From Gammaproteobacteria bacterium (lineage in GTDB: Bacteria > Pseudomonadota > Gammaproteobacteria > Steroidobacterales > Steroidobacteraceae): 48,102 nucleotides of DNA. The translations under genes and the position numbers were made by a program. The notes under the pieces were generated by a model. It saw only the letters and a program-made list of their open reading frames with translations, was not told the origin of the DNA and searched no databases. The DNA lies in contig JAQGOC010000051.1 in the NCBI GenBank assembly GCA_028293805.1, positions 1 to 48,102 of the forward strand, in the 5' to 3' direction. How positions within the stretch are numbered: the first letter of the stretch is position 1; every line of letters begins with the position of its first letter. Positions 8,154-16,891 of this stretch are shown piece after piece.

Positions 8154-10496
8154 CTAATCCCACTTGTAGTCCGCTTGGATTCCGTAGGTGGCGGGGAATC
8201 CCGCGATCCTATAGACACTGTCATATCCGAGCGTCGCGTTGGTCCAGTAGTACTTGTTCGTGACGTTCCTGCCATAGAGCGTCACGTCCCAACGGCCATC
8301 TTTAGCAGCCACGCCAGCACGCAGCCCGAGGGTGGTGTACGGGTCAATGCGCAACAGGGGGCTTTCTGCCAGATCTGCAAAGGTCTTGCTGTTGTAGCTC
8401 GCGTGCGCGCCCAGAAAGCCAAACAGTTGCGCCGAGACCGGGGTTCGATATTCAGCATCTGCGTTGAGCGTTACACTCGGCGCAAAATTGAAACTGTGGC
8501 CCTTAAGCTGAACCGGATTACTGAACACATCGTAATCAATGAACGGACCGATCACAGTATGTTGGTAGGCAGCGCCGACATTGAATGTCAGTGGCTTTAC
8601 GGGGCTCCAGGTGATCGTGGCATCTGCACCATAAGAGTGAGCACTGGGAACGTTTCCCAGAGTCGGAACAGGTCCAAAGATCGGATCAACCGTGTTCGTC
8701 AGCAGCTGCTTGTTCTTGTAGTCGTAATAGTAGACGGCCCCGGAGACCTGGATCGATCGAGTATTTGCCTTGGCACCCAGTTCGTAAGAGGTGAGCTCTT
8801 CCTGTTGCACGGGTCGCAGCGACGTTCGCGTGATTGCATTGATCACCGGATAGTTGCCGGCTTTGAAGCCTCGGCTGATCAGCGCATACAGCAGGCTGGC
8901 GTCTGTGGGCTTATAATTCAGTCCGACGCGCCACGGTACATTGGTCTCGCGGAATGACTGCGGGTTGAATCCAGCCTGCAGCTTTGCGTCCAGTGTCACG
9001 CAGTCTCCGGGCAGCAAGGTGCCGGGTGTCCCGCCATCAAGTAATCCAATGAGCCCGTTGGCCACATGGGCCCAGTCGCCATTGCCTGTGTCGGCCGTAC
9101 AACTGCGATTGTGGTGCGTGACACGCGTATAACGAATACCGGCGAGCGCGCTCCACTGGCTGGTGAAATTCCACTGAACGTCACCGAACACACCGACCGA
9201 CTGATTGCTCTGAATGCCGATATTCTTGCTCTGGTGAATGGAACCCAGGCCAGGAGGAGGCAGAGGCGGAGACGAAATGTCCGTCGTACTGGACAACCCG
9301 TTGAACTGCTGAAAGCTCCCCTCGTTGTCGTGATCACCCTGGTAGTTCAGGCCCAGTACAAAATTGCCGCGCTGCTCATCCAGGGTTCCTGACAGGTGGA
9401 ACTCCTGACTATAGGCCTGCAGCCGACCGGTCGTCGTCACGTAGGCGAGATCCAAGGAGGACGCATCATTACCGTACGGGCTTTCGATAGTGGTGCTGAT
9501 GTAGTTCGACAGCGATGAAAACGTAAGATCGTTGGTCAAAAAAACATTCACGATGCCGCTGACCTGCCACTGGTGGTTGTCACGCCGATAACTTCTGCCC
9601 TGATCCCAGTCTGCAGCCCGCGGATCTGCCGGAGCGGCCGGAAACGTAAATAGAGCGGGTATCGCATTCGTTGGCACACGCGGCACCGGGAATACGAATT
9701 GGGGGATTTGGTTGTCTGATCTATCGACCCAGCCATTCACGTTCACGAGCGCGTCGACGTTGTCAGTTGGTTTCCACTCAAGGAGCCCCCTGGCCGCGTA
9801 TTTCTGGACCCGCCCGAGACTTGCGTCCCGAAGATAGTCCTGTTGCCAGTCATCCTGACGCGCGCCAATAACCGCCAAACGTGCAGTCAACGTGTCCGTC
9901 AAAGGTCCACTCACGAAGCCCTCGATCTCGCCGTAATTGAAACGCCCATAGTCGAGATGAGCCCCGCTGACAAATTGCTTTGTGGGCTTGGAAGTGACGT
10001 AATTGATCGCGCCGCCGGTCGAATTCTGGCCGTACAAGGTCCCCTGGGGTCCCTTAGATACTTCCACGTGGTCCAGATCAAACAGCGGTCCCTGTGTCAT
10101 GACCCCGTAGGGAATGGGCGTCTGGTCGTAGTACAGGCTGACGGTCGGTTGGGCACCGAGACTCGTCGCGTTGAAACCGACGCCGCGCAGGGTGTAGACG
10201 GGAGTTCCATCGGCCGCGGTGGATACCGTCAGAGACGACACGACCTGCGGGAGGTCATTTGCGCTGGTGATTCCAAGATTCTGGAGTGTATTTCCGCCAA
10301 CGGATGCGACAGTCATGCCGACGTTGACGAGCTTTTCCTCGCGCCGTTCGGCAGTTACTACAACCTCTGCGAAAGAAGAGTCCGAATCGGCGTTAGCCGC
10401 CGACGTAGAGTCTGCGGGGGCTGCGGCGCGGAGATCGAGTGACGTTGCCAGCAATGGAACGGATGCCCATAATGCAGTCGCGTATTTCGAGTTCAC
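8154..10496 (-). CDS. TonB-dependent outer-membrane receptor of the catabolic island
   Basis: The 780-residue protein has an N-terminal signal-like stretch and an alanine-rich linker. A TonB-box-like FAEVVVTAERREE follows, then a plug domain (LPQVVSSLTVS, YTLRGVGFN, VEVSKGPQGTLYGQNSTGGAINYVT) and a beta-barrel ending in an aromatic, charged terminus (YKWD), as usual for barrels. It resembles the large family of sphingomonad/gammaproteobacterial receptors linked to catabolic loci rather than siderophore receptors with known ligands. The start is a GTG preceded by GAGAGG. The palindrome S2 lies 75 bp upstream, so it is probably induced with the rest of the island and imports its substrate. It was followed by an SDR gene of which only a fragment is left. 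Confidence 0.93.
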   Translation of the reverse strand: MNSKYATALWASVPLLATSLDLRAAAPADSTSAANADSDSSFAEVVVTAERREEKLVNVGMTVASVGGNTLQNLGITSANDLPQVVSSLTVSTAADGTPVYTLRGVGFNATSLGAQPTVSLYYDQTPIPYGVMTQGPLFDLDHVEVSKGPQGTLYGQNSTGGAINYVTSKPTKQFVSGAHLDYGRFNYGEIEGFVSGPLTDTLTARLAVIGARQDDWQQDYLRDASLGRVQKYAARGLLEWKPTDNVDALVNVNGWVDRSDNQIPQFVFPVPRVPTNAIPALFTFPAAPADPRAADWDQGRSYRRDNHQWQVSGIVNVFLTNDLTFSSLSNYISTTIESPYGNDASSLDLAYVTTTGRLQAYSQEFHLSGTLDEQRGNFVLGLNYQGDHDNEGSFQQFNGLSSTTDISSPPLPPPGLGSIHQSKNIGIQSNQSVGVFGDVQWNFTSQWSALAGIRYTRVTHHNRSCTADTGNGDWAHVANGLIGLLDGGTPGTLLPGDCVTLDAKLQAGFNPQSFRETNVPWRVGLNYKPTDASLLYALISRGFKAGNYPVINAITRTSLRPVQQEELTSYELGAKANTRSIQVSGAVYYYDYKNKQLLTNTVDPIFGPVPTLGNVPSAHSYGADATITWSPVKPLTFNVGAAYQHTVIGPFIDYDVFSNPVQLKGHSFNFAPSVTLNADAEYRTPVSAQLFGFLGAHASYNSKTFADLAESPLLRIDPYTTLGLRAGVAAKDGRWDVTLYGRNVTNKYYWTNATLGYDSVYRIAGFPATYGIQADYKWD

Positions 10497-10571
10497 GATT
10501 CCGCCTCTCGCCGTTCACGCTCGTACCATCGCGCTACGACTGAAACCTATCAAACGCCAGCCCGTCGCGAA

Positions 10572-10587
10572 CTACACGATCGGGTAG
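10572..10587 (-). promoter_or_regulatory. Island palindrome, site S2, upstream of the TonB receptor
   Basis: Read on the minus strand this is CTACCCGATCGTGTAG, preceded by an A-run (GCAAAAA). It matches S3 at 15 of 16 positions and lies 75 bp before the receptor GTG. The near-identity with S3 and the matching A-run make chance unlikely. Confidence 0.8.
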
Positions 10588-10674
10588 TTTTTGCAATCAA
10601 CTGCTGCGATTGAGAAATGGGGACAAAAGCAACACTCTATCGGCCGTTCTCGCCCAAGGCTTCAAGAGCCACGC

Positions 10675-11847
10675 TTAAGAGATCGGTAGCACGGTGACCG
10701 GGATCGGACCTTCGGCCTTGAAGCCGTAGCGCTTGTGAGAGCCGATTACCACGGTCTCGAAATATGCCATTCCACGCTCTCGTCCTTGCGTCACGTGCGC
10801 AGGACCGATGTATCCGTTGTAAGGATATCGGGCGCCAGAGGGATCCACTGAGAACCGGCCGTCGTGGCGCCAGATGTCGCTTTCGATGTGGTACTCGCCC
10901 CGATAGACACCCATGCCGCGATCGTCCGTCCAACCGCGACGTTCAAGAGCGTAGCCAAACGCAGAAGTGACGGAAGGGGTGTGGCTGGGTTCGATCAGGA
11001 GGTCGTATAGAACCCCTTGAGAGTCGCTTATGAGGCAGCGCGCTCGTGTGACCTTGCGTGAGTCGGCAACGTACTCGAGATGGTGTTCGACCCGGGTAAT
11101 GGGCGAGATGCGCCCGTCGGCGAAATCCATTCGTCCTTCGGCAACCGCGATCGTTCCGGATGCGTCCTCGTGAATCTGGAAGTACACAATATACGATGGC
11201 ATGTGGGCGAAGACCACCAATCGCAGCAAGCCATCCCGGCCTTCAGGAAGATTAGGGGTAGGCACCAGGTCTTCCGGTCGAAGGCTCGGCCCCACTGACT
11301 GCCGGGTTCCCCAGGAATGATCCATGACACAAAACCAGCTATTGGTGTCGATTTCAATTTTCCGCTCGCCCAGTCGGATCCACCCCGAAGGGCGGCCGGC
11401 TTGCCAGTAGCGGATGAGATCGCGAATTACCCGACCGTTCAGACGCTCGGTCTTACGGTCTTCAGCGTAGGGCTGATGTCGCTTTTCCCACAATATTTCG
11501 AATTCGAGGCCGCCGTGGCGCTCTGGCGTTGCTAAGCTAAGACGTCGTCGGCTGAGTCCATCGAGAATCTCCAGCTTGAGCGGCAGCACTTCAAGGTCAT
11601 CCGGGCGGAGCGACCATCTGCGCGACATACGCGTGACCGCCAGGTCGCCGCCCCGCATCAGTGCTACATAACCTTCCATCACATCCATGTTCGTGTACAC
11701 GCGCAATCCCATAGCCAGCGAGATTTCCCCCGCCGAATCCCAAACGCAAAAGTAGTAGCCGTCACTCCAGGTAAGATCGCTCGATGCCACGTGCGCCATG
11801 GTTTCAACGATCTGATGGCGCGGGAAATCGTCCATCTTCGTCAGCAT
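10675..11847 (-). CDS. Uncharacterised D-H-S-W-G family protein, copy A (DUF7064/DUF7065-like)
   Basis: About 390 residues, soluble, with no signal peptide. I do not know its function. It shares a motif and layout with two proteins at 14845-16844: an N-terminal strand-rich region (DGYYFCVWDSAGEISLAMG), a central MDHSWGTR at about residues 175-182, and a C-terminal part ending in RYPYNGYIGPAHVT and a Y-G-F segment. From memory this resembles the DUF7064/DUF7065 group, with a lipocalin-like fold related to CrtC/AttH proteins; this needs a profile search. An ATG at 11892 is in frame, but 11847 has GAGGA seven bases upstream and is preferred. It is divergent from the phosphotransferase operon and shares the S3 intergenic region, so joint control is likely. 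Confidence 0.8.
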   Translation of the reverse strand: MLTKMDDFPRHQIVETMAHVASSDLTWSDGYYFCVWDSAGEISLAMGLRVYTNMDVMEGYVALMRGGDLAVTRMSRRWSLRPDDLEVLPLKLEILDGLSRRRLSLATPERHGGLEFEILWEKRHQPYAEDRKTERLNGRVIRDLIRYWQAGRPSGWIRLGERKIEIDTNSWFCVMDHSWGTRQSVGPSLRPEDLVPTPNLPEGRDGLLRLVVFAHMPSYIVYFQIHEDASGTIAVAEGRMDFADGRISPITRVEHHLEYVADSRKVTRARCLISDSQGVLYDLLIEPSHTPSVTSAFGYALERRGWTDDRGMGVYRGEYHIESDIWRHDGRFSVDPSGARYPYNGYIGPAHVTQGRERGMAYFETVVIGSHKRYGFKAEGPIPVTVLPIS

Positions 11848-11946
11848 GAAGTCGTCCTCGGTTAGGGATGAAGGCGGGAGCGCAGCCGGCATATGAGCGC
11901 GATCATGGCTTATAATGCAGCCTAAACTGTCGCTGCGTGCGCAAAA

Positions 11947-11962
11947 CTACCCGTTCGTGTAG
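11947..11962 (+). promoter_or_regulatory. Island palindrome, site S3, in the divergent promoter region
   Basis: CTACCCGTTCGTGTAG, preceded by CAAAA, lies 71 bp before the phosphotransferase ATG at 12034 and 99 bp from the ATG of the divergent gene at 11847. It could serve one or both directions. It differs from the perfect palindrome S4 at one position. Confidence 0.85.
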
Positions 11963-12033
11963 GGCTCAGTATCGGTCGTTCGGCTAAGCTCAGTTACTAA
12001 CGCTCTCAGGTGTCGGCCCTGCGTGAGGGGGAT

Positions 12034-14841
12034 ATGAATCGGGATCCGCGCGCGGTATCGGGCGGCGCTGCAGCTGGCCGTGCTGAAGTTCATTCGGTCC
12101 GGGTGGAGCGGCCCGCACCGATGATGGCGGCAGGCGATGACTTGGTACGCGCATTCGAAAGCATTGGCTCCGGTGACCTGGCGCAGGTGGGCGGGAAGGG
12201 AGCCAACCTGGGCGAATTGGTACGCGCCGGGCTGCCAGTCCCGAGCGGCTTCTGTGTCACGGCCGGTGCGTATCGGCAGTTCCTGCAACTGACCGGTGTC
12301 GGCGACAAAATCGACCAACTGTTGGAATCGGCAACCCCCGACGCAGCGGACTATGACGGGTTATCGAAGCGGATTCAGCAGACAATCCATTCGGCGCCCA
12401 TTCCAGCTGCCATTGCTGAGTCAGTCGCAGCAGCCTACCGAGATTTGGTCAAAGCTGCGGGTACCCCGCAGGTAGCCGTTCGTTCTTCCGCGACGGCGGA
12501 GGATCTGCCCGGCTTCTCTTTCGCCGGTCAGCAGGATACATATCTCGGCATCAGTGGGGAAGCCGCGTCTGTGGATGCGGTCCGCCGTTGTTGGGCGTCT
12601 CTGTGGACGAGCCGGGCGATCTCCTATCGGCAGACCCACGGATTTCGCCACCGAGACGTCTACATTGCCGTCGTCGTGCAGGAAATGTTCGCATCGGAAG
12701 TCTCCGGCGTGATGTTCACTGCGAATCCTCTGACGGGAGACCGCCGATACGTCGTTATCAATGCGAGCTGGGGGTTGGGAGAGGCTATCGTCTCCGGGCT
12801 CGTGTCGCCGGATTACTGGACCTTGGACAAGGCAACGGGTCGCATGCTCGAGGAGCGCCTCGGGGACAAAGCAGAGCGGATCGACCAGGAGGTGGGTTCT
12901 TCCGGCGTCGTGCACTCCAACGTCGGCGAGGTAGAGCGAGCGCGTCCCTGCCTGACTGCAGATCAATTGACGGAGCTGGCTCGAATCGGCCGCCTCATCG
13001 AAGAGCACTACGGATTTCCCCAGGATGTCGAGTGGGGTTATGCCCATGGGCGCTTTGCGATTCTCCAGGCACGCGAAGTCACCGGCGTCGAGATCGATTT
13101 CGGCGAGGAGCTGGATCGCTGGAATCGGACCGAGCCCGATGACGATGAGATTGTCTGGAGTAGGGCGTGGGCGGATGCGTTCCAAACTTCGCCGACGACG
13201 CCTTTGATGTACTCGATCCAGCAGAGCTTCATCGCGCGCTCGTACGATGACATGTACAAGTTGTACGGGTTGAAGTCGTTCCTTCGAAGCCGGATGTACC
13301 GCTGGCACCGTACTCGACCCTATTACAGTTCGAAGTATGAGGCGGCACGCCTAACCCTCATGCCGCGCATCGCGCGCACCGACGACGCGCTCGCATTTAT
13401 TGCGCCAGAGGACCGCGAGCGCGTGCGTGCGCTTCCTTTTAAATGGTGGGTGGTGGCATACGCCCAGATCCACGCTCTATTCACAGAGCCACGCTACTCC
13501 TTCTGGCAGTGTGCGGACACGTTTTATAAGGAGTTCCCGGGGCAGGTCAGTCGGTACAAAGCGGCCATGTCCATCGATTTCGGAACGGCTTCGTACGAGC
13601 AGCTCATGGAGTGCTTCCGGACATCCGAGCAGTGTTTCCTCGAACATGCCCGTTCCACCACACCGGGCATCATGGACTATTGTTACTTCCTGATCCTTGC
13701 GTTGGGCGAGATGCTGCGGCACTGGGCGGGCGACCGCGATCAGTCAAAGTTCGGCTCTTTGCTCTCAGGCCTGTCCACACGCACCGTTCAAGAGAACATT
13801 GAAATCTGGCACATTGCACGGCGCATCACCCCGAGCCCGCATTTACGCGCACTGTTCAGGGAAGAAGATCCAGTCCGTATCCTGGCTGAGCTACCTAAAT
13901 CTCCCGAGGGGGCGGCGTATTTGACCGAGGTACGTGCGTTCATCGCGGAAAACGGACATCGAGGCGGTTCTGAGCGCGATCTGGCCTTCCCGCGCTGGCG
14001 GCATCGACCTGAGCTTCTCCTGAGTGCACTGCGAACGCTGAGCTCCGGAGACGCCTCATCCGATCCCGAACTGACCGAAACACGGATGCGAGAGCGCCGA
14101 GAGCGGATCACGCACGAAGTGACCGATGAACTGCGATGCAAGCCGGGCGGAAGATTCAAGGCTGCGCTTTTCCAACTCGTTCTGCGATGGACCCTCAAGT
14201 ACGTACGGATGCGCGACGATCAGCGCTACTACGCGGACTATTACATGGGCGCGCGGCACGACATCTTCCTTGCTCTCGGCGCCCGATTGGTCGATAGCAA
14301 GTTAATCCCATCTCCGGACCAGATATTCTTTCTGGGCCTGCAGGAGGTTGATGATCTCTGGAACAGACGACTTTCAGCCGCCGCCGCGGCGCGCCGGATA
14401 CAAGCTCGACAAACGCAGCACCAGAAATACACCCGCCAAGCCCCGCCATTCTACGTTCGCGGCGGCTTGCCGCTGGTTTCGGAAGAGGAACTCAAGGACA
14501 GTTCCGCGCTGAGTGGAATTCCGGCGAGTTCTGGGCGCGTCCATGCTCGCGCGCGCGTATGCCGTACCCTGGAGGATGCCCGCCGCCTGCAGAAGGGCGA
14601 TATTCTGGTCGCGACCGCAACAGATCCGGGCTGGACCGCGGTGTTCAGCATTATCGCGGGTGTTGTCGTGGAGACCGGCGGACCACTGGCTCATGCGACG
14701 CTGGTTTCACGAGAGTATGGAATCCCATGCGTGACTAATGTCAATCGGGCAACAGAACGCATTGCAGACGGCGCAATGATCACAGTGGATGGCAATGCGG
14801 GTCGGATACTGTTGCATCAAGCAGCGACGGCGGATGCATAG
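12034..14841 (+). CDS. Dikinase-type phosphotransferase, rifampicin phosphotransferase-like architecture
   Basis: About 935 residues. Residues 20-330 are a pyruvate-phosphate-dikinase ATP-binding domain, with GGKGANLGELVRAGLPVPSGF, VRSSATAEDLPGFSFAGQQ, MFTANPLTG, SWGLGEAIVSG and PQDVEWGY. A middle region of some 500 residues is unlike known domains to my eye. The C-terminal end is a phosphohistidine swivel domain, with GGPLAHATLVSREYGIPCV and the presumed phospho-His at about residue 887. There is no PEP-binding barrel after the swivel, so it is not a PEP synthase. The order ATP-grasp, substrate domain, His domain is that of rifampicin phosphotransferase, which moves the beta-phosphate of ATP to a small-molecule hydroxyl. 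A GTG at 12010 is in frame, but the ATG at 12034 follows GAGGGGG. It heads an operon with two D-[HR]-SWG proteins and the LAL regulator, under S3. The substrate is unknown, and a ligase role as in PigC is possible. Confidence 0.85.
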   Translation: MNRDPRAVSGGAAAGRAEVHSVRVERPAPMMAAGDDLVRAFESIGSGDLAQVGGKGANLGELVRAGLPVPSGFCVTAGAYRQFLQLTGVGDKIDQLLESATPDAADYDGLSKRIQQTIHSAPIPAAIAESVAAAYRDLVKAAGTPQVAVRSSATAEDLPGFSFAGQQDTYLGISGEAASVDAVRRCWASLWTSRAISYRQTHGFRHRDVYIAVVVQEMFASEVSGVMFTANPLTGDRRYVVINASWGLGEAIVSGLVSPDYWTLDKATGRMLEERLGDKAERIDQEVGSSGVVHSNVGEVERARPCLTADQLTELARIGRLIEEHYGFPQDVEWGYAHGRFAILQAREVTGVEIDFGEELDRWNRTEPDDDEIVWSRAWADAFQTSPTTPLMYSIQQSFIARSYDDMYKLYGLKSFLRSRMYRWHRTRPYYSSKYEAARLTLMPRIARTDDALAFIAPEDRERVRALPFKWWVVAYAQIHALFTEPRYSFWQCADTFYKEFPGQVSRYKAAMSIDFGTASYEQLMECFRTSEQCFLEHARSTTPGIMDYCYFLILALGEMLRHWAGDRDQSKFGSLLSGLSTRTVQENIEIWHIARRITPSPHLRALFREEDPVRILAELPKSPEGAAYLTEVRAFIAENGHRGGSERDLAFPRWRHRPELLLSALRTLSSGDASSDPELTETRMRERRERITHEVTDELRCKPGGRFKAALFQLVLRWTLKYVRMRDDQRYYADYYMGARHDIFLALGARLVDSKLIPSPDQIFFLGLQEVDDLWNRRLSAAAAARRIQARQTQHQKYTRQAPPFYVRGGLPLVSEEELKDSSALSGIPASSGRVHARARVCRTLEDARRLQKGDILVATATDPGWTAVFSIIAGVVVETGGPLAHATLVSREYGIPCVTNVNRATERIADGAMITVDGNAGRILLHQAATADA

Positions 14842-14844
14842 ATC

Positions 14845-15828
14845 GTGGTCGGCCCCCAGATTCCTAGTACCTTTGACGCGCGCGATGATCGGTTTCACCC
14901 GAGTGATTCGCGCGACCCGATGCTCACCGAGACGGTCTGGTGGAACTTTTATCTTCCCGAGCGAAACATCGATGCGGAGATCTACCTGAACTTCCGACCA
15001 AACCTTGGTGTGACCTCCGCGGGTATTTACTGCTGGAGCCGGTTCTGCAGGCACTTTACGGACGCCTTGCACTTCGACGCGCGAAGTTATTTGCCGCTCC
15101 CGAAGGGCGACCTGGATGACTTCGAGCTGGCCAACGGCCTGCGAATGCGAGTGATTGAGCCGTTAAGTAAGTATGAGATCGCGTACTTGGGCACGCGAGG
15201 TGTCACCCTGGAGTTGCAATTCACAGCGCTCGCCGCGCCGGTCGGGTTCACCACGCCTTCAATGGACCCGGAACGCGCATCCTTTGCGCCCGGGCACTTC
15301 GACCAGGTTGGAAGAATGACGGGGCGATTAGTTCTCCCGCACGACAGCTTCGATATCGACTGCATCACGCAGCGTGATCGGTCATGGGGTGGGTCACGCC
15401 GCGAGGATCCGGAGTATCCGCCTGATGTGGGCTGGCATTCGGCGCACTTCGGCTCGGATCTGTGGCTGCAGTGTTGGCTTTGGCATCAGGAACCGGTTGC
15501 AAACGACCTCCAGGCGGGGATCGTCTACAAGCAGGGAAGGCCCGTTCGAATCGTCAAGGCAGAGCGGCGCACCGTTCTTGATGAAGGTGGCGTGGAGGCG
15601 CGGACGATCGACCTGCAGCTTACCGATGAGGAGGGACAGGATTATCGTTTGCGCGGGACCGTCCGCAACATGTTTCCCTGGCCAGGGTGGTTCAACATGG
15701 TTGGTTTTGCGGGTCTGGTGCAGTGGGAATTGGACGGCAGGATCGGTTGGGGAGAAGTACACGATGGCCGGCGGGTGGATGGCGTGATTGCGCACAGGCA
15801 AGCTGCGGGGCGCACAGCAACACCATGA
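14845..15828 (+). CDS. Uncharacterised D-R-S-W-G family protein, copy B (DUF7064/DUF7065-like)
   Basis: 327 residues from a GTG three bases after the phosphotransferase stop. I do not know its function. It shows the same plan as its neighbour: an early aromatic strand (WWNFYLPERNIDAEIYL), a central QRDRSWGGSR around residues 177-184, and WHSAHFGSDLWLQCWLWHQ, with a tryptophan-rich end. It has no signal peptide or membrane span. Its stop overlaps the next start (ATGA at 15825-15828), indicating translational coupling of copies B and C. It could be a lipocalin-like enzyme or carrier acting on a hydrophobic substrate, by analogy with CrtC-like folds; that is inference. Confidence 0.8.
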   Translation: MVGPQIPSTFDARDDRFHPSDSRDPMLTETVWWNFYLPERNIDAEIYLNFRPNLGVTSAGIYCWSRFCRHFTDALHFDARSYLPLPKGDLDDFELANGLRMRVIEPLSKYEIAYLGTRGVTLELQFTALAAPVGFTTPSMDPERASFAPGHFDQVGRMTGRLVLPHDSFDIDCITQRDRSWGGSRREDPEYPPDVGWHSAHFGSDLWLQCWLWHQEPVANDLQAGIVYKQGRPVRIVKAERRTVLDEGGVEARTIDLQLTDEEGQDYRLRGTVRNMFPWPGWFNMVGFAGLVQWELDGRIGWGEVHDGRRVDGVIAHRQAAGRTATP

Positions 15829-16844
15829 CGCTGAACGCCGAGGACGAGCTTCGCCATTCACCAAGCGGCGCCCCATTTTGGCGCGAAAGTCTCTATTGGA
15901 ACTTCAATGATGTTCGCCAGGACGTCGGTGCCTGGATCTATTTTTGGGTGCTGCCCGGCCCACCCACACAATCTGGATTGATCATCAGCTTCTATCACGG
16001 GGGCTGGCCCGATACGGGGATTTACGATCGAGCCATGGCGCAGCCGCTGCATTGTCTGCGCGAAAGCGATCGGTGGATCTACTGCTTCCAACATAAAACG
16101 GAGCAGTTGGTCAGCTGTGACTTCGACGCGTTCGAGCTCGGTGGCCTGAAGGTCGAGCGCCTCGGACCACTCGAGCGTCAGAGGCTGGTGTTCGACGATG
16201 GACAGGGCAGTGGATTCAATCTTGAGTCCACGTTTTTAATGCCTCCCTACGATTACGCGAACGGCGCGCATCCAACTCCGAGCTGGATGGCGACCAATCG
16301 ATACCATCGAAGTCAGCGCATGCGGGGCGAGCTGCGCATCGCAGGCAAAGTATATGTCATTGACTGCTCGGGTGATTCAGACCACAGCTGGGGTACGCGG
16401 GATTGGGCGACCATGGCGCGTCACGTACTCAAGATGTGGTCGTTTCAGACAGACGATGGCAAGCTCGCTGCCTCGGTGATTAATCAGGGCACCGACGAGG
16501 GCGTTCTGGCTCTGGGGTACATCAACATCGACGGCCAGATCGGCTCGGCGAAGAAGATCGAATCGGAGGATCGATTCGATGCGAATGGCGTGCAGACTCG
16601 GACTGAAGTCACTATCTTCGACGAGCGCGACCGAGTCGTGCGCGCTGTGTGCCCTTCCCTGCACTCCTACATTGGTTGGCGAGTCGGGGTAAGCGGCGAG
16701 TTTTGGGGCTACGAAGGCGTTGGAACATACGAAATCGAAGGCCAAGGCCGAGTTCCCGGCGCAACGTCGTTTTTCTGGCCCCACCGATATACGCCGCGTG
16801 ACCTCACGAAGGCAGACTTGGGATCCAAGAAACACACCGCTTGA
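15825..16844 (+). CDS. Uncharacterised D-H-S-W-G family protein, copy C (DUF7064/DUF7065-like)
   Basis: 339 residues from the ATG that overlaps the stop of copy B. It begins MTLNAEDELRHSPSG and carries LYWNFNDVRQDVGAWIYFW, matching the WWNF region of copy B, and a central DSDHSWGTRDW at about residues 184-194. KMWSFQTDDGKLAASVINQG and a C-terminal FWGYEGVGTYEIEG follow. Copies A and C share the DHSWGTR form, while B has DRSWGGSR, so B may be functionally distinct. It is soluble, with no export signal. The LAL regulator gene follows within 50 bp, so all four genes are probably one transcript. Confidence 0.8.
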   Translation: MTLNAEDELRHSPSGAPFWRESLYWNFNDVRQDVGAWIYFWVLPGPPTQSGLIISFYHGGWPDTGIYDRAMAQPLHCLRESDRWIYCFQHKTEQLVSCDFDAFELGGLKVERLGPLERQRLVFDDGQGSGFNLESTFLMPPYDYANGAHPTPSWMATNRYHRSQRMRGELRIAGKVYVIDCSGDSDHSWGTRDWATMARHVLKMWSFQTDDGKLAASVINQGTDEGVLALGYINIDGQIGSAKKIESEDRFDANGVQTRTEVTIFDERDRVVRAVCPSLHSYIGWRVGVSGEFWGYEGVGTYEIEGQGRVPGATSFFWPHRYTPRDLTKADLGSKKHTA

Positions 16845-16891
16845 CCGGAGGTTCGAAGCGGTGGAAGGTAAGCATGTGCGAGGGGGATTTT

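Noticed and set aside
12034-14841. Annotation as phosphoenolpyruvate synthase
   Set aside because: The C-terminal PEP-binding barrel is absent and the swivel domain is at the very end, so only the general dikinase class is supported.
12034-14841. Rifampicin resistance determinant
   Set aside because: Only the domain order is shared; the middle domain is not recognisable, and the operon is catabolic in content.
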